The notes beneath the pieces were generated by a model that ran no database searches, had not been told where the DNA came from, and saw only the letters and a program-made list of their open reading frames with translations. Of a DNA stretch of 64,000 nt, positions 1 to 12,248 are shown in pieces (position 1 is the first letter of the stretch; every line of letters begins with the position of its first letter). The translations under genes and the position numbers were made by a program. Origin of the DNA: Vandiemenella viatica (taxonomy: Eukaryota; Arthropoda; Insecta; Orthoptera; Morabidae); contig CM061921.1 in NCBI GenBank assembly GCA_031002005.1, positions 121,612,597 to 121,676,596 of the forward strand. The letters run 5' to 3'.

Positions 1-2396
1 CAACAGAGTTTCTGATCTATTTTAATACCAAGAAATTTTATACTCTCTGTTTCTAAGATTTTGTTGTTTTTATAGTTTATACATATATCTGGCTGTGCAT
101 AGTTTTTTGTTTTAAACCTAATATAATGTGTTTTTTCAAAATTTAATTTTAATGAATTTGCCTTAAACCAATTTGCTACTACTCTAAGTACTTCATTTAC
201 ATTAAATTCTATAGTACTGTTTGGTGTTTTACGCACAGTCAGGTTAGTGTCATCTGCAAATAAAACACTCTTAACTTTGTCTGATAAATTTCCAGGAAGG
301 TCATTGATGTATAACAGAAAGAGGAGGGGACCTAAGACAGAGCCTTGTGGAATTCCATGTTTTATTTTCTCCCAGTCTGATGAAGCATCTTTACTTATTT
401 TAGAATCAAAAATTGAAACTTTTTGCATTCGGCTTTCAATGTATGATTTAAACCATTTACCTGCGGTCCCAAAAATACCATAGTATTCCATTTTTTTCAA
501 AAGTAATTCATGATTTACACAGTCAAATGCTTTTGCAAGATCACAAAATATTCCTACAGGATTCATTTTATTATTCAGTTCCTCAAATGTGTTATTTAAA
601 AATGAATATATAGCCATTTCTATGGATGATCCTTTTTTGAACCCAAATTGTGAATTAGTTAGGATATTATAGTGTGTAACATGTTTTATTACTCTACTAT
701 ACATGACTTTTTCAAAAACTTTTGAGAATGTTGAAAGTAATGAAATGGGACGGTAGTTGTCTACACATGTTACGTCTCCTTTTTTAAATAATGGTTTTAC
801 AACAGCATATTTTAGTCTATCGGGAAAAACACCTTGTATTAAGGATTCATTACAAATGTGAGCAAGTACATGACTGATACAGTCTGAACATCTTTTCAGT
901 AATTTACTTGAAATATTGTCATAGCTGGAAGAATTTTTAGGTTTTAATTGTTTAATGAGTTTATTTATTTCTGAGACTGTTACTGGTGGCAATTTCATCT
1001 CCACAAAGCTATTTGGGAAAGCAGTCTCAAGAAGCCTTAGAGCACTATGTGGGGATTGCTTTTCTATGCCTAATTTATCTACTACTGACGTAAAATGTTT
1101 GTTAAATATTTCACAAACCTCCCCTACTTCGCTATACACATGTCCATTTTGTTCTATTTTTATGTCTTTAGAGTGATTTACAGTTTTTCCTGTTTCAGTC
1201 TTTATTATATTCCATATTGTTCTCATTTTATTGTCTGAATTTCTATTTTCGCCGATATGTACTTGTTCTTGGCCTTCCTTATTACATTTCTTAGTATTTT
1301 AGAATAAGTTTATAGTGAACTTTCAGCGCATAGTTATCTGATTCTCTCATTTTTAAATAAAGGTCCCTCTTTGTTTTACTAGAGATTCTAATACCCTTTG
1401 TTATCCATCCCGTGCCCAGTTCATTGTTTGGAGTGTTGAGAATTTTCCTTTTTTTGAAACTACCTTCAAAAAGTGTTAGAAATATATTCAGAAAGGAATC
1501 AAATTTCGCATTAACACCCTGCGTATTATATACTTCTAACCAGTTTTCATTGTTTAAGGTATCTATGAAGTGTTTTATATTATTTTCACTAATATTTCTT
1601 CTATAAACCCAGCTTTTCTTTATCTGTTTAACAGTGTTCCTGGACTCTATACATAATAGCTGGGCATCATGATCTGAGATACCATTTATTACTGGATGTA
1701 TGCTGTAATTACTGCACTGAGAAATATCCATAAAAAATTATCAATTGCAGTCCTGCTATTATTTTGTATTCTCGTAGGAAAATTTACAAGTGCTGTTAAG
1801 TTAAAAGACAACATCAAGGCTTCCATATCTAATCTATCATTGCTGTGAATTAGAAAGTCAACATTGAAATCTCCACATAATACTATTTGTTTGCTATTTG
1901 TAAAACTTAGTAGCAAAGACTCTAAATGAGATAAAAACAGTCTGAAATTACCTGAGGGGGCCCTGTATATTGCTATCACTATCAGCTCTTCCTTATCATA
2001 TTCTAGTTTAGTAACACAACATTCAAAGTGTTGTTCTATACAATACTTACTTACAACTACACTACTGCATTCAATATTATTTTTAACAAAAATGGCAACT
2101 CCCCCTTTCTCCATTTTACATCTGCAGAAATGAGAGCTTAATTTATAATTTGGGATGGACAGCTGAGATATTCCTGTATCAGACAAATGATGCTCAGATA
2201 TACACAAAACGTCTACATTAAAATTTCTGGAATTTTTAATCTCTTCTAGGCTTAAGGTAATGTCATCAGTTTTACTAAATATTCCTCTTATATTTTGGTG
2301 GAAAATACTGGTCTGAACACTTTGACGCAATGACTTTGAATTGTTTATTTTATTATTACATACTGGTATATCAGTTGGAATTTTTAATTTCAACAA
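1..2396 (-). pseudogene. LINE ORF2: EEP endonuclease plus reverse transcriptase, frameshifted
   Basis: The N-terminal part (2396 down to about 1740) is an apurinic-type endonuclease with QNIRG, ISEHHLSD, IYRAPSGN and CGDFNVDF. The final SDHDAQL box sits in another frame (1291-1731). The shift falls in a six-T run near 1732-1737, so one T was probably lost. Two more frame changes occur near 1300-1312 and near 1250. The RT palm is then open to the window edge, with NYRPISLLS, GIPQGSVLGPLLFLLYIND (bases about 300-356) and an intact catalytic FADD box at 249-260. EN nicks the target and RT copies element RNA there (target-primed reverse transcription). The thumb and 3' UTR are missing because of the window cut. 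Confidence 0.88.
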
Positions 2397-2452
2397 ATTA
2401 TGATCATCAGAGACATTAATTTCCTTAAGACATCTTAATAAATCTATTTTAT

Positions 2453-3478
2453 TTACCCTAAAAAAGGCCGCGACTTAACACCATTTATCACAGGAATACC
2501 TCTTTCCCTCACCTGGCATCCTCTGACCTCATCAGCAATAAGAAGCGAAAGCTTCCTCTTACCTCTGACATTCAGATGGAGTCCATGGCGAGTATAACTG
2601 TCCCTACCAATGCAGGCCACATCAATCAAACCAATGTGTGAATTAGCCAGCTGCCAGAGAACCCTTTCCAAGGATGCATTTGTACGCCTGATGTTATGCC
2701 ACATCCAGGGTTTATCGTAACGCTCAAGCAAACCAACAAATCTCACACTTGTCTGACGTGTGTTCTTGGAAATGTGGGCAATGTCTCCCTCAATTGAATA
2801 ATTGAGGTCTTTATCAAGGCTATTTCCTGGTCCCCCAACAATTACAACACAATCCTCATCTGAAAAATCTTTAACTAGGTCTTTCACATTTGCTACCACA
2901 CTTCCAAGATCTGCATTTGGTTTGAAAATACTGCAGACTTCATAATCTGGCCCCAAGTCAGACTGAACCATCTCACTGATTCCCCTCCCATGACTGCTCC
3001 CAAGTAACAGTACCTTCCTGCGTTTACTTTTAGATACACCCTGAAAACTTTTCCCTTTTACTTTGCAAGAACCCAGATCGTTCAGTCCAACCTGACGGTC
3101 TTCAGAGTCACCATCTAGATCCTCAAATGGCCGAAACACATTGGATGTCTCCAGCTGGAAACCATCAGACAGACAGCGTCTCCTACCTCTCCTGCCAGAG
3201 CTGACTTCCTTCCATTCACTGTTCCGCCTATGCCTAAGAACAGAGTTTTCTGCCTTCAGGGCCTTTAAATCCCTCTCTGCAGATGCCAAATCTGACTGGA
3301 GTTTCAGAATCCGCTGCTCCTGATCACTAATTCTGCAGGAGTGACAGTTCCAGGAAATACTGACACAAGAGTCACTGTTAGATACATCGCTGCACCCCCA
3401 GTGAAACCAGCGCCCGCAGTCCCGGCATGTCACTCCTTCTTTTACTATCCTTCGGCAGTTTCCACACTTTGTATCCAT
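2453..3478 (-). CDS. LINE ORF1 protein: PHD-like zinc finger, coiled coil, SGNH/GDSL esterase
   Basis: This is an uninterrupted 341-residue frame. Residues 5-48 hold a Cys/His-rich PHD-type finger (CGNC, CRDC, HWGC, CHSC spacing). Residues about 53-84 are a heptad-like coiled coil rich in Leu, Glu and Lys. Residues about 155-318 look like an SGNH hydrolase: block I LLLGSSHGRG (nucleophile Ser near 161), block III GGPGN at 215-219, and a block V Asp/His pair in RDSYTRHGLHLN (His 301). In CR1-type LINEs, ORF1 proteins of this kind bind element RNA and act as chaperone/esterase during retrotransposition. The ATG at 3478 was chosen because the finger begins only four residues later. The frame is intact even though its partner ORF2 is broken. 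Confidence 0.85.
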   Translation of the reverse strand: MDTKCGNCRRIVKEGVTCRDCGRWFHWGCSDVSNSDSCVSISWNCHSCRISDQEQRILKLQSDLASAERDLKALKAENSVLRHRRNSEWKEVSSGRRGRRRCLSDGFQLETSNVFRPFEDLDGDSEDRQVGLNDLGSCKVKGKSFQGVSKSKRRKVLLLGSSHGRGISEMVQSDLGPDYEVCSIFKPNADLGSVVANVKDLVKDFSDEDCVVIVGGPGNSLDKDLNYSIEGDIAHISKNTRQTSVRFVGLLERYDKPWMWHNIRRTNASLERVLWQLANSHIGLIDVACIGRDSYTRHGLHLNVRGKRKLSLLIADEVRGCQVRERGIPVINGVKSRPFLG

Positions 3479-4138
3479 TGTGATACTTTCAAAACAACTT
3501 AAGAATTTACAAGCAAAGGAACTTTAAAAACTTTTACTTTTTAATAAACTACTTGTGTGTCAAATGCCAAAGAAATGCAAAAGTAGCCTTCTACAAAAAA
3601 TGTTAAAAACCTATGTATATCACTCGAAACTTTTCCTAAAAGTGAATTACAACACCTGACAACTACAAGATTTACAATAAAACTGCACAAATGCAAACAA
3701 AAGAACTTTTTAAACAATTACTATGAAATTTGATACCCTAGAACTCTGAATCACAACTAACCTCAAATGTAAACAAGTAAAAAAAAATGCGTTTACACTG
3801 TACTGATTATGTATTAAATAAAACGGTTCACTATCACTTGAGAACTTGGCAATCTACTTTGAAACAAAACTAATGCTATTAAATCTTACTTACAATGAAC
3901 TGCTGCTACGCTATAACAATAATATTATACCGGATGTAAACAAAGCACGAAACACTGAATTTACAATTGACGGATTTATACTGAATAAAACGTTCCACTA
4001 ACACTCACACTACTAGAAAATGATATTATTCAACGAATTAACTACCTTACGAGACAAAAATTTAACTTTTTAACTACAAAAACACAAATTATTAGCACTC
4101 GACACGCACTAAAGCGCGCGGCAGACGAATTCCAAAGA
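3479..4138 (-). other. Probable LINE 5' untranslated region
   Basis: This 660-base stretch upstream of ORF1 has no reading frame or RNA gene I recognise. It is AT-rich except for a small GC patch (about 4108-4125), which would lie at the extreme 5' end of the element where internal promoters of LINEs sit. The boundary is inferred and not seen as a target duplication. Confidence 0.4.
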
Positions 4139-4316
4139 TCATTTTTGTTTTTTTTTTTTTTGCATTACACATCACAACAAAATTGTGCTGTTGTTTTACA
4201 AATCACAATACAACAAACATAAATATTCATGTGGATGATGCCATCTTAAAAAATAGCATTTGTGACTGGTTATCTCTCATGATGCTCTGTTACAGGTATC
4301 TTTCTCACATGGAGCA

Positions 4317-4543
4317 TGGTGGGTGAGCGGTAACGCTCCAGCCTCTCATTTGGGAGGACACAGGTTCGAATCCCCATCTGTCCATCCAGATTTAGGTTTT
4401 CCATGGTTTTTCCAAATTGCTCCAGCCAAAAGCCTGGATGGTTCCTTTGAAAAGGCCATGGCCTAATTATTTCCTGTTCTTGCTCCCTCTCCTTTCCTGC
4501 CTGTAATGACCTTGATGTCAATGAGGTGTAAGAGAAAAAAAAA
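4317..4543 (+). mobile_element. tRNA-derived SINE (family 1)
   Basis: The head resembles a tRNA with an A-box-like GTGGGTGAGCGG (about 4319-4330) and a B box GGTTCGAATCC at 4362-4372. It is followed by a body with CCATCCAGATTTAGG, TTCCATGG and CTCCAG segments and a poly-A end (4531-4543). The same body recurs at 7583, 23336, 47216 (reverse), 59853 and 60900, which shows it is a dispersed family. A minus-strand open frame of 97 codons across it is chance. Confidence 0.85.
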
Positions 4544-4563
4544 TTCTCTCGTGCATCCAACAA

Positions 4564-7089
4564 ACTAGCTGCTGTACTCTTCGAACTCGCCTATTCCCCT
4601 GACACACAAACTGTCAGCTAGCGCATATACTAATATGAAGATCATCACACAAGATTGTGGCTCAAAACTGATGTACACGAGTAGACTGGAAAAAAAAGTT
4701 TTCATCTAGTTTTCAACTTAATTTTCTCTCAATGATTTCAAAATTGGTTGTAGTCTGAGGGTGAGGTCCATACCAAATAAATAGCAGGATTGCAGAACCA
4801 AATGAAACCCACATTGCTAAGCCAATGCAGCTGGGGGCACTGTCCTGATGATGTGCAGATTGCCTCTCTTCCGGCTGCTTCACGAGGTTAGTATAATACG
4901 GCCCCTACAATGGTTTCCCCTTTTTCAGGAAAATCGAGGATCGGCATACCATCTTAATCCCAAAAATACAGCTGCCATCACTTTCTCTCCAGAAGGAACA
5001 GACTTGACCTTCTTTGGAAGGGGAGATATGGTATGTGGTCCTATCTACAATCACAAACCATTAAGCAAAATCTTCTGGCTTTGTTTCAAAGAGAAACTTT
5101 ATGTAGAGACCTGCCTCTTCACTGCAGTAGGTGGGGTCATTTCTAGTAGCCAAGTACTCTTTCAAAATGAGATCTATTGTTTTTAAAATGCCTAGTATCT
5201 CCTCAACCTACCTGTCCTTATTTTACTGTGAGATTGGCTCTATTGGCCTTTCTGTACAGGAATCTTCCTCAGTGCCAGTTGTCCCAATTCGGGTGCCACT
5301 TTCTTACCGTGCCTTAGAGAGGGGCATCATTCTGTAATGTTACAAGCAAATACTGGTGACTGTCCTATAGATCTCTCTCCTTCTTACACAAATATTTAAT
5401 CATATTACATATGTCTTTATTATCCATTTCAGATTAAATGTACACATCATCATCTGGCAGCACCTGTAAGAAACTAAGGTTTTTGCAAGGATGTTGAATT
5501 TTTATATAAAAATACTGCACCCTAAATGGTTTTATATATTATTTGCAAGGTTGCAATGTATTGCTTGCTGCTCTGCGACACCCAGTTTGTGTGTTTTTTA
5601 TGCTCTTTGGGTGACCAAAGGTTCAATCCCAAAAATTTGAAATTGTTCCATTTTATATTCCAAAGTTATCTTTATCATCATACTAGCTGTTACACGCATC
5701 TTCATACACACGGACTTAGAATTTTATTGCTAGAACTGGATATAGAAAGCTGTAAGTTGCGTTAAAAAAAGGTCCCAAAAGCACATTGTCTAGATAATTT
5801 GAGAAGGAAGCCATCTCCATACCATGAAGAGAACCAATTTGCAACAAACTGAGACAGTGTTTTAACTGTGGGAGACTACCTACCACAGTTCCTCCAGCAG
5901 ATTTTTGAAGCTGTGTCTGTACATGAAATTTATGTACAAATAATACACAAACTGACTGCAACAGAAACAGATCCTTAGTGACTGTTATAATATTACAGAG
6001 ACTTACACACACACTATTCGTCTGTCAGTCACCATTCGGTTAGTTTTCGAAATTTTGAGACAAAATATGTTTATTTTCAAAAAAATCCCCTATGTTCTTC
6101 CCAATGATACATAGTATTTCATTGTCAAATTTAATCAAAATCAGTCAAGCCATTTAGTCATGGAAACGTTACAAATAGAGAGACAAAGTTACTTTCACAT
6201 TTATCATAGTGTTGATTCGTAAATGATGACACCTCTATTTTCTTAAGTTAGAAAATTATTCTGATAAATTTTATAAAATTTGAACCTAAAAATTTTAGGG
6301 ATAAAATACAATTATTTTACAACAAAATATAGTGGAACAAAACATTTAGACATGTTTTATGCCTGTAGAACCTTTCCACATTGACAGAATGTTGAGACTT
6401 TTTATTGTGATGATTTTTTGGGAACTATTCTGAAACGTCAGAACTGCAGTACAGTGGGTTTATATTATTTCCATTTGCATTGTAAGAATACTTCTAGAAC
6501 TAGTTTCATCAGCCCACTATTTTCCCCCTTGGTGAAGTTCTAAGCAGGGTACTGAAGAATAATATCAGCACAAGTACCAGTGAAAGGGAATTATCTTATG
6601 TGCTTAGGAGAATATGAACTTGTTTTAAATTGTTTTATATAATAAAATACACGAAATAAGCATACAGGGTAAATAACCCAGAGGAAGACGAGAGTGGAAG
6701 TGTGTTTGTTGAAGAGAGGATAGGACTTCACCAAGGTGGTGATGAAGAATTGATGGGAAGAGAGGATACAGGAGAGGATTGTATTCAAAGCAGACCCAGC
6801 CAGTGACTGGCAACTATGGAGTATGAGAATGGTAAAGACAATCCAAATTGCAGTCTGTGATAACTAAGGTCCAGATTATTAGGTTCAAACACATTTGGTT
6901 CCCACCCCGATATTCTCGAAATGTAAACTTTTTTTGTCTTTTTCTATAAACTAATAACATTTGTAAATTTAATGGTATCTAAAAGAACATAATTTCTGTG
7001 TTATGACCTAATTAGTTTTTCAGAACCTAAAAGGACCTAATTCGAAGTACAGATCCTGTCCAGCTGTAATTTTATTACCGGTACTTAAA
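4564..7089. other. No recognisable feature
   Basis: This is AT-rich sequence with only short open frames in both strands and no protein family, tRNA box pair or inverted repeat that I can identify. A GGTTCAATCC at about 5620 looks like a B box, but there is no matching A box. Confidence 0.4.
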
Positions 7090-7101
7090 TAAAACAAATG
7101 A

Positions 7102-7290
7102 CCAACCGGGTGAGCACTGTAGTATGGGCCGTGAGCTAATAATCTGGACTTGGGAGATGCGATGGTTTTGAACCCCACTGTCGGTTTTCTGTGGTTTTCT
7201 TATTCACCTCCAGGCAAATGATGGAACAGTACCTTATTGACAGACCACGACCACTTCCTTTCCCCCTTTCTTTCTCAAAAATTTCCTTTC
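7102..7290 (+). mobile_element. Possible degenerate tRNA-derived SINE (family 2)
   Basis: ACCGGGTGAGCACTG resembles an A box. About 65 bases later GGTTTTGAACCCC resembles a B box with one inserted base. The downstream CTGTGGTTTTC and CACCTCCAGGCAAATG echo the family-1 body, so this may be an old member of the same lineage. No poly-A tail or target duplication is visible. Confidence 0.45.
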
Positions 7291-7565
7291 CTTCTTCTTC
7301 ATTGACACAAGTTGATGTTACCTGGACGATCTGGCCAGTCACCATCCGCAGTTGTATCTATGACTACATGAATCCTAAGCTCCAAGACACTGCAGATGTA
7401 AGTGGCATAGGAATGATCCCTCACAGAGACTGCATTTACACATAAAACAAATAGATTTATTAGCAAATTTAAAACATAGCATGTTAGATGTTTACAATCA
7501 CAGGAATGCAAACCCTATCTGAAAAGTGAACAGTTGGATACCACATTAGTCAGTGATGAAATGGG

Positions 7566-7821
7566 AATTAAAACATTGTGTAGCGTTCTGGCCTCGCATT
7601 CGGGAGGACGGCGGTTCGAATCCCCGTCCGGGCATCCAGATTTGGGTTTTCCATGGTTTCCCCAAATCACTCCAGGTGAATGCTGGGATGCTTCCTTCAA
7701 AAGGCCATGGCCGAATTCCTACCCATTCCTTGCCCCCATCCTTTCCCATCTCTAAAGACCACGTTGTTAAAAAGGGACGTTAAACTGTTTAAAAAAAAAA
7801 AAAAAATTAAAACATTGTGTA
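7566..7821 (+). mobile_element. tRNA-derived SINE (family 1) with target-site duplication
   Basis: The body runs from about 7583 to a 16-17 A tail ending at 7804-7806. B box GGTTCGAATCC lies at 7614-7624. It is flanked by a direct duplication TTAAAACATTGTGTA (7568-7582 and 7807-7821, with two further A bases on each side). That is the hallmark of LINE-dependent insertion. The tRNA A-box part is missing, so this copy is 5'-truncated. Confidence 0.92.
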
Positions 7822-7852
7822 CATATATTTAGTTCCTTCATTAAAAGGGATC

Positions 7853-9602
7853 ATGTCTAAACAGAAATCCTTAAGAAGTAGCACTGTGAGAGTGGATTGG
7901 AATAAATAAGAACTTTTCTACAGATGGGAAAACTATATACTGTCAAGCATGTGTAAAACCAGCGAGGTTAGTTTGTTGTATATTTTTTATAATTTTGAAA
8001 AGTAAATTAGATTTTATCTGTTTTCATCTCTAAAGTAGCTTATGTAGTCTCTGTAGAGTCTAGATTGCTGGATAAAATTCCATAATATTAACTGGATGTT
8101 TTCAGGGGTGTTACATTACAATGGATTTTTATTTTTGCCTTCTATATAGGTGCCTGCAGAAAAAAAAATCCCATGCACAACAGCATCAGAATTTGGCAAC
8201 TGTTACTAGGAGAAATTCTTCTAAACAGAAGCACAGTTTCATTACAAGTTCAAAACTGGGCACAAAAGACTTATTTAACGTGCATCTATGTGAAGCTCTC
8301 ACTGCCGCTATTATACTAGTTGCAACCATCCAGAATGCGTTCCTGAAAACGTTTTTGGAAGAATTTTGTAACAGAAAAATACCAGATGCATCCACCTTAA
8401 CAAAGAATTACTTGCCTCTGCTGTATGAGAAAACCATTGAAGAAATATGGGTGGACATCGCTGACCACTACATTTGGTTAAGTGTAATGGGATGACAGAT
8501 ACCTGTGGCACATACATAATGGTAAAGCTCGCATGTGAGGAACCGAGTATACCCACATGTCGTCATGAGCAGAGAATTTCCAACAACAAAACACTATGGT
8601 GGCAGTTGCAGTAAGGAATGCATTGAAGGTATTGTGGCTAGATCCAAAACTTGAGAATAAGTTACAGTTGTTGGTGACAGACAGAGCAACTTACATGATA
8701 ACAGCAGGAGTGTTTGAAGGCATTCCATCCTCAAATGACCTCATTACCTGTCTAGCTCTTGGGCTCCACTGGGTATCTGAAAAAATGGGAACAGCATCCT
8801 GTACTTATAGAGATAATTTCTTCAGTGAAGAAACTAATCCTGAAAGTGCAAAGTTGAATTGTAACCTTCAAGGAGATCTTCCAATAACCACCTCGTGATG
8901 TATCCTGAACAATGACCTGCAGATGCAGGATGGCTGATAATGTACACAATAGGCGACTGAACTAGATCCCATGTCTCTCATGGTCACACAGTGTAACATC
9001 AGAATGCCATATGACAAATAATAAATAATATCCCTCCCTCTATCACCAGTAGTAAGACGATGGGGGACCTGGCTCTCAAATGCAATATATTATGCAAGGA
9101 GGTCATTGATCCACTAGATGAAAGTGAACCTGTTGCCATAGTAAATGAAAAGAAAGTGTTGCACTCAGTACCTGCTGTACAGGAGTTGACCTATATGAAG
9201 GTTAATTTTTCCAACCTAGAATTTTCAATCAAGAAGTTGGAAGGAGCCACTCTACCAATGACTGAATTGTTTCAAATTATTCAAGAAGTGAAGGCCAAAG
9301 TGGTTCCTGGACCAGTTGGGGTGTCCGTAGCCAAGAAGCTAGAGGCTGTTTTAGCAAGTAGTCCAGATTTCAAGAGGATGGAACAAATAGGCTGTGTTCT
9401 CTCTGGGTTAAAAGTGCAAGAAATACTGCTTTGGAAACCTAAGGAAGTCGCCAATCCAAATTTCACACCTCTTACCTCACATGACATGAATTGCAATTTT
9501 TCCACATTCATGAGAATTTTAACAAAAGAGAGAAGAGGTTTTACTCCTGAAAATCTGACAAATTTTCCGTTGTTCAGTGTTAAATTAGAAGTTTTGAAGT
9601 GA
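7853..9602 (+). pseudogene. Decayed hAT-type transposase-like gene with BED finger
   Basis: From recall, the segments match a common arthropod hAT-derived family related to BED finger/CGGBP1-like proteins. An N-terminal CQAC Cys pair (about 7955) is followed, after a probable intron (donor AG|GTTAG near 7972, acceptor TGCAG near 8160), by a HAQQH segment that could complete the finger. Next come a conserved block FNVHLCEAL to IPDASTLTKNYLPLLYEKT (8275-8440), a catalytic-core-like LLVTDRATYM block (8655-8705), and a C-terminal hAT-dimerisation-like block with IPGPVG-style and TPLTSHDM segments (9200-9600). Frame changes near 8488 and 8590, stops between 8898 and 9059, and an early TAA after 7904 make it non-functional. 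Terminal inverted repeats were not identified. Confidence 0.7.
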
Positions 9603-9616
9603 ATATTTTACAGTCC

Positions 9617-9617
<1 letters not shown>

Positions 9618-9650
<33 letters not shown>
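9618..9650. repeat. (TAA)11 microsatellite
   Basis: Eleven perfect TAA units lie 15 bases after the end of the hAT-like pseudogene. They may mark an old poly-A or a free-standing microsatellite. Confidence 0.97.
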
Positions 9651-9652
<2 letters not shown>

Positions 9653-10820
9653 GTTTTGAACATAATAGTGGTTTATGTCACGTTTTAATGAGAATTAACA
9701 GTGTCATTGTTAATTATGTTAATCCTAATATACGATCTGTAATTATTCTTTTATTTAGGCACACACACACACATTACAGTTCATAACTAAATGTTTACTC
9801 CACAACAGTCAAACTACAACTGCTCTTTGATGTACATCTCCAAAGATATAGTAAGTACTAGAACATTCTTCTCTGTAATCAATACCAGATATAAATGTAC
9901 TATACTTAACAGTCCTATTAGAAATTTTGCTGGAGTGCTTGACATGATATAATTTAGTCACAATGTTCTTAACACAATGGCATTATATATTGCTTGTTTA
10001 AAATTTTATTTTCCTTAAAACTGTGTAAATTCCTAAATCAGAATTTCAAAGACCAATAAAAGCCTAAAACATGAACTAAGTAAACCTGAATTTAGTTTTT
10101 TAGATCCTGCAAATCCACGGCTTAGTGATAACTAATGTACAGCACCTGTCATTATGCGTAGGATAATTATAAACTGGTTACTGCTGCATCGATACAGTAT
10201 TAGCAAAGGCATCATTTAAAATATCGGTCTATATATTTATATGGGAGGTAAGAGATGCATTACTTACCAAGGATGAAGGAACGATGGCAGTAGCAATAAA
10301 AAACACAATATTTTGTGCTTTTCCTTTTTTATGCACAAGTCTGGGTCAGCATGCGTGGCTTCAGTCAATTCGACCTTGTAAATAGTAGTAACAATGGAGT
10401 AGGAAGAAATATCATAACCTGATATTAATATGGAAGGGAAATAAAAAAAAAAATGCACCCATCACTCATCAAAGTTGAAAGGAAGAGGGCAGCAGTGACA
10501 AAACAATCTGCAAACACAACAACACTAATTTGGTGTATGCCCTTATTCATGAAAATAGCTACATATGACAGAGTTTGCTAACAAGCAACACAGCCTCATG
10601 ACTGGTGGTTTTGATCATTACAACCAGTCTAGGTGGTGGGGGAACAAAAACAGTATCGGTTAAAATGTTAATTTTAGGCAAGAAATTAATAAAATAAAAA
10701 GCAGAACACGTAAAAGAAGTGATAGTATAAAAAAGTAAAAGATCAATAAAAAAATAATTTTGAAATAAAATTTATATGCATAAACTAATTATACTTGCCA
10801 AAAATGGCTACAGTAGGATG
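9651..10820. other. No recognisable feature
   Basis: AT-rich, with a short CA run near 9763-9773. No coding or RNA feature supported. Confidence 0.4.
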
Positions 10821-10825
10821 AGGAG

Positions 10826-10956
10826 ATTGAAGCCTGGGGAGTTTCTGTTATTCAAAATGTGTTGGTAGGCCAACTCCCATGGCTGAAATTTGGTTGGGGA
10901 GTACACCAAAGGCTTTGACTATGAAACAATTGTTGAGGCCAGGAGAGAGCTGGCAT
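10826..10956 (+). repeat. Diverged dispersed repeat, copy 1
   Basis: It shares blocks TTGA(A/G)G, GTGTTGG(T/C)AGGC, TCCCAT, GGAGTAC, TGAAACA and AGCTGGCAT, in the same order, with 14767-14930. It ends where R1-like coding sequence begins. The family is not identified. Confidence 0.5.
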
Positions 10957-12140
10957 AGGCAGGTTCAGTATGTGGCCCAGAATTCTGGGATATTGCTCTC
11001 GAACCTGTCCTTAACTGACTCATGGGTCTGGCAGAGCTAGAAAAAATCGTTGCCTTCGCAGATGATATTTTGCTGCTAGTTGGAGGAAATAATAGAAGAG
11101 AGATCAAGACAAACACCAAAGAAATAATGAAAGTAATGGAATGCTGGTGTAAGCAAGTTAAGCTCCAGCTGGCACCAACAAAAACCCAATACATTTTGAT
11201 GAAAGAAACACTGAAATGCAACCCCACTGTGAAGCTTGGAGAAAAATCCATTAAAAGACGCAGAGCAGTAAGATACTAAGGGTTTGTTCTGGATGAACAT
11301 AGGAATTTTAAAGATCACATTGATTATATATGCCAAAGAACGACTGCAGCAATTAATAAAATAATTAGCATTGGGCAAAGAAGATTTCTAATCCCACTGC
11401 CGACTAAAAGGCTATATTGTGGTGCCATTACCACAGCTATTGCAAGTTATGGGGCAAGCACATGGGTGCATAGGTTAAGATTGGTTAAATCTGCAAGGGA
11501 TATCAGACGAATGCAACGAGGAATTCTCATGGGTCTTACAGGCACATTCGGAAGTACCCCAACTGCTGCACTTAGTCATTCTCGGAATATGTCCTTTATA
11601 TCTGGAAATAAGAAATGAGCAGCATGTTACTGGCTATGAAAAGGAAACTTAGACAAGATAACAGAAATCCTGGGTCAAGTGGCTTCCAAGAAGGTAGACA
11701 TCAAAAATTGTATTTTGAATGAATGGCAACAGCAGTGGAACAATTCGGAAACAGGAAGGAGAGTATTTGAAAGTCTTCCCGACATCAGAGAGAGGATACG
11801 TATGAAGCACTTCAATCCATCCCGAGGGTTAATACATTTCCTCACTGGTCATGGACCGTATGAAATATATCTCCATTGGATCAATAGGACAGAGAATGAT
11901 CAATGCCCGTGCAGATCTCCAGGAACACCTAAACATAAACTGTTTGAATGTGCTTTTGTTGATGATGAAATCAAACAGTACAGAGTGAAGCTCTTGGGGA
12001 AAAATATCACAGAAATTCTAAAAGACAACCTCCTCTTAAATGAACTCTACAAGCTGGCAGATGCTGTGTCCGATGCAGCAAGGGAGCGGTTTCGGCTTCA
12101 GCCTAGCCCTGCACCTGCCAGAATACAGAAAGCCATTTAA
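10957..12140 (+). pseudogene. R1-like reverse transcriptase C-terminal half, broken
   Basis: GSVCGPEFWDIALEPVLN is followed by an in-frame TGA, then by VAFADDILLLV with an intact catalytic FADD (about 11055). A stop at 11277-11279 interrupts the thumb and another frame change occurs near 11600. The last 153 codons (11679-12140) hold LTGHGPYEIYLHWI and a C-P-C...H-x4-C motif (CPCRSPGTPKHKLFEC), the C-terminal Cys-His finger usual in R1/I-type RTs. Several lesions make it inactive. It would have copied element RNA at a nicked target. Confidence 0.8.
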
Positions 12141-12248
12141 GGAATGAGACTAGATACTCTAAACCACCGATATACAAACAACTAAGTGGAATGCTGATGC
12201 CAGAAGTGTGGCTTCTGGAATTTACCGAAGCTTATTCTTCAACGGATG

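Larger units (their letters stand above)
1..4138 (-). mobile_element. CR1-type non-LTR retrotransposon (LINE), 3' end outside window
   Basis: Read on the minus strand, the element has a 5' untranslated stretch (about 3479-4138), ORF1 (2453-3478), a short gap, and an endonuclease-reverse transcriptase ORF2 running off the window start at base 1. The order PHD finger plus SGNH esterase in ORF1 followed by EN and RT is the arrangement known for CR1-superfamily LINEs, and that is the basis of the assignment. The 5' boundary is approximate. I place it near the T-run at 4141-4162, just beyond a small GC-rich patch. ORF2 carries at least three frameshifts, so this copy is dead. The 3' tail and any target duplication lie outside the window. 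Confidence 0.85.

Noticed and set aside
4270..4563. 97-codon minus-strand ORF as a gene
   Set aside because: It overlaps a SINE exactly; similar peptides arise from every copy of that SINE.
5526..6012. Short ORFs with hydrophobic segments
   Set aside because: Composition expected of AT-rich DNA; no start context, domain or conservation visible.
7515..7783. Several open frames of 61-76 codons on both strands
   Set aside because: All lie across the SINE with the target duplication and have no family features.
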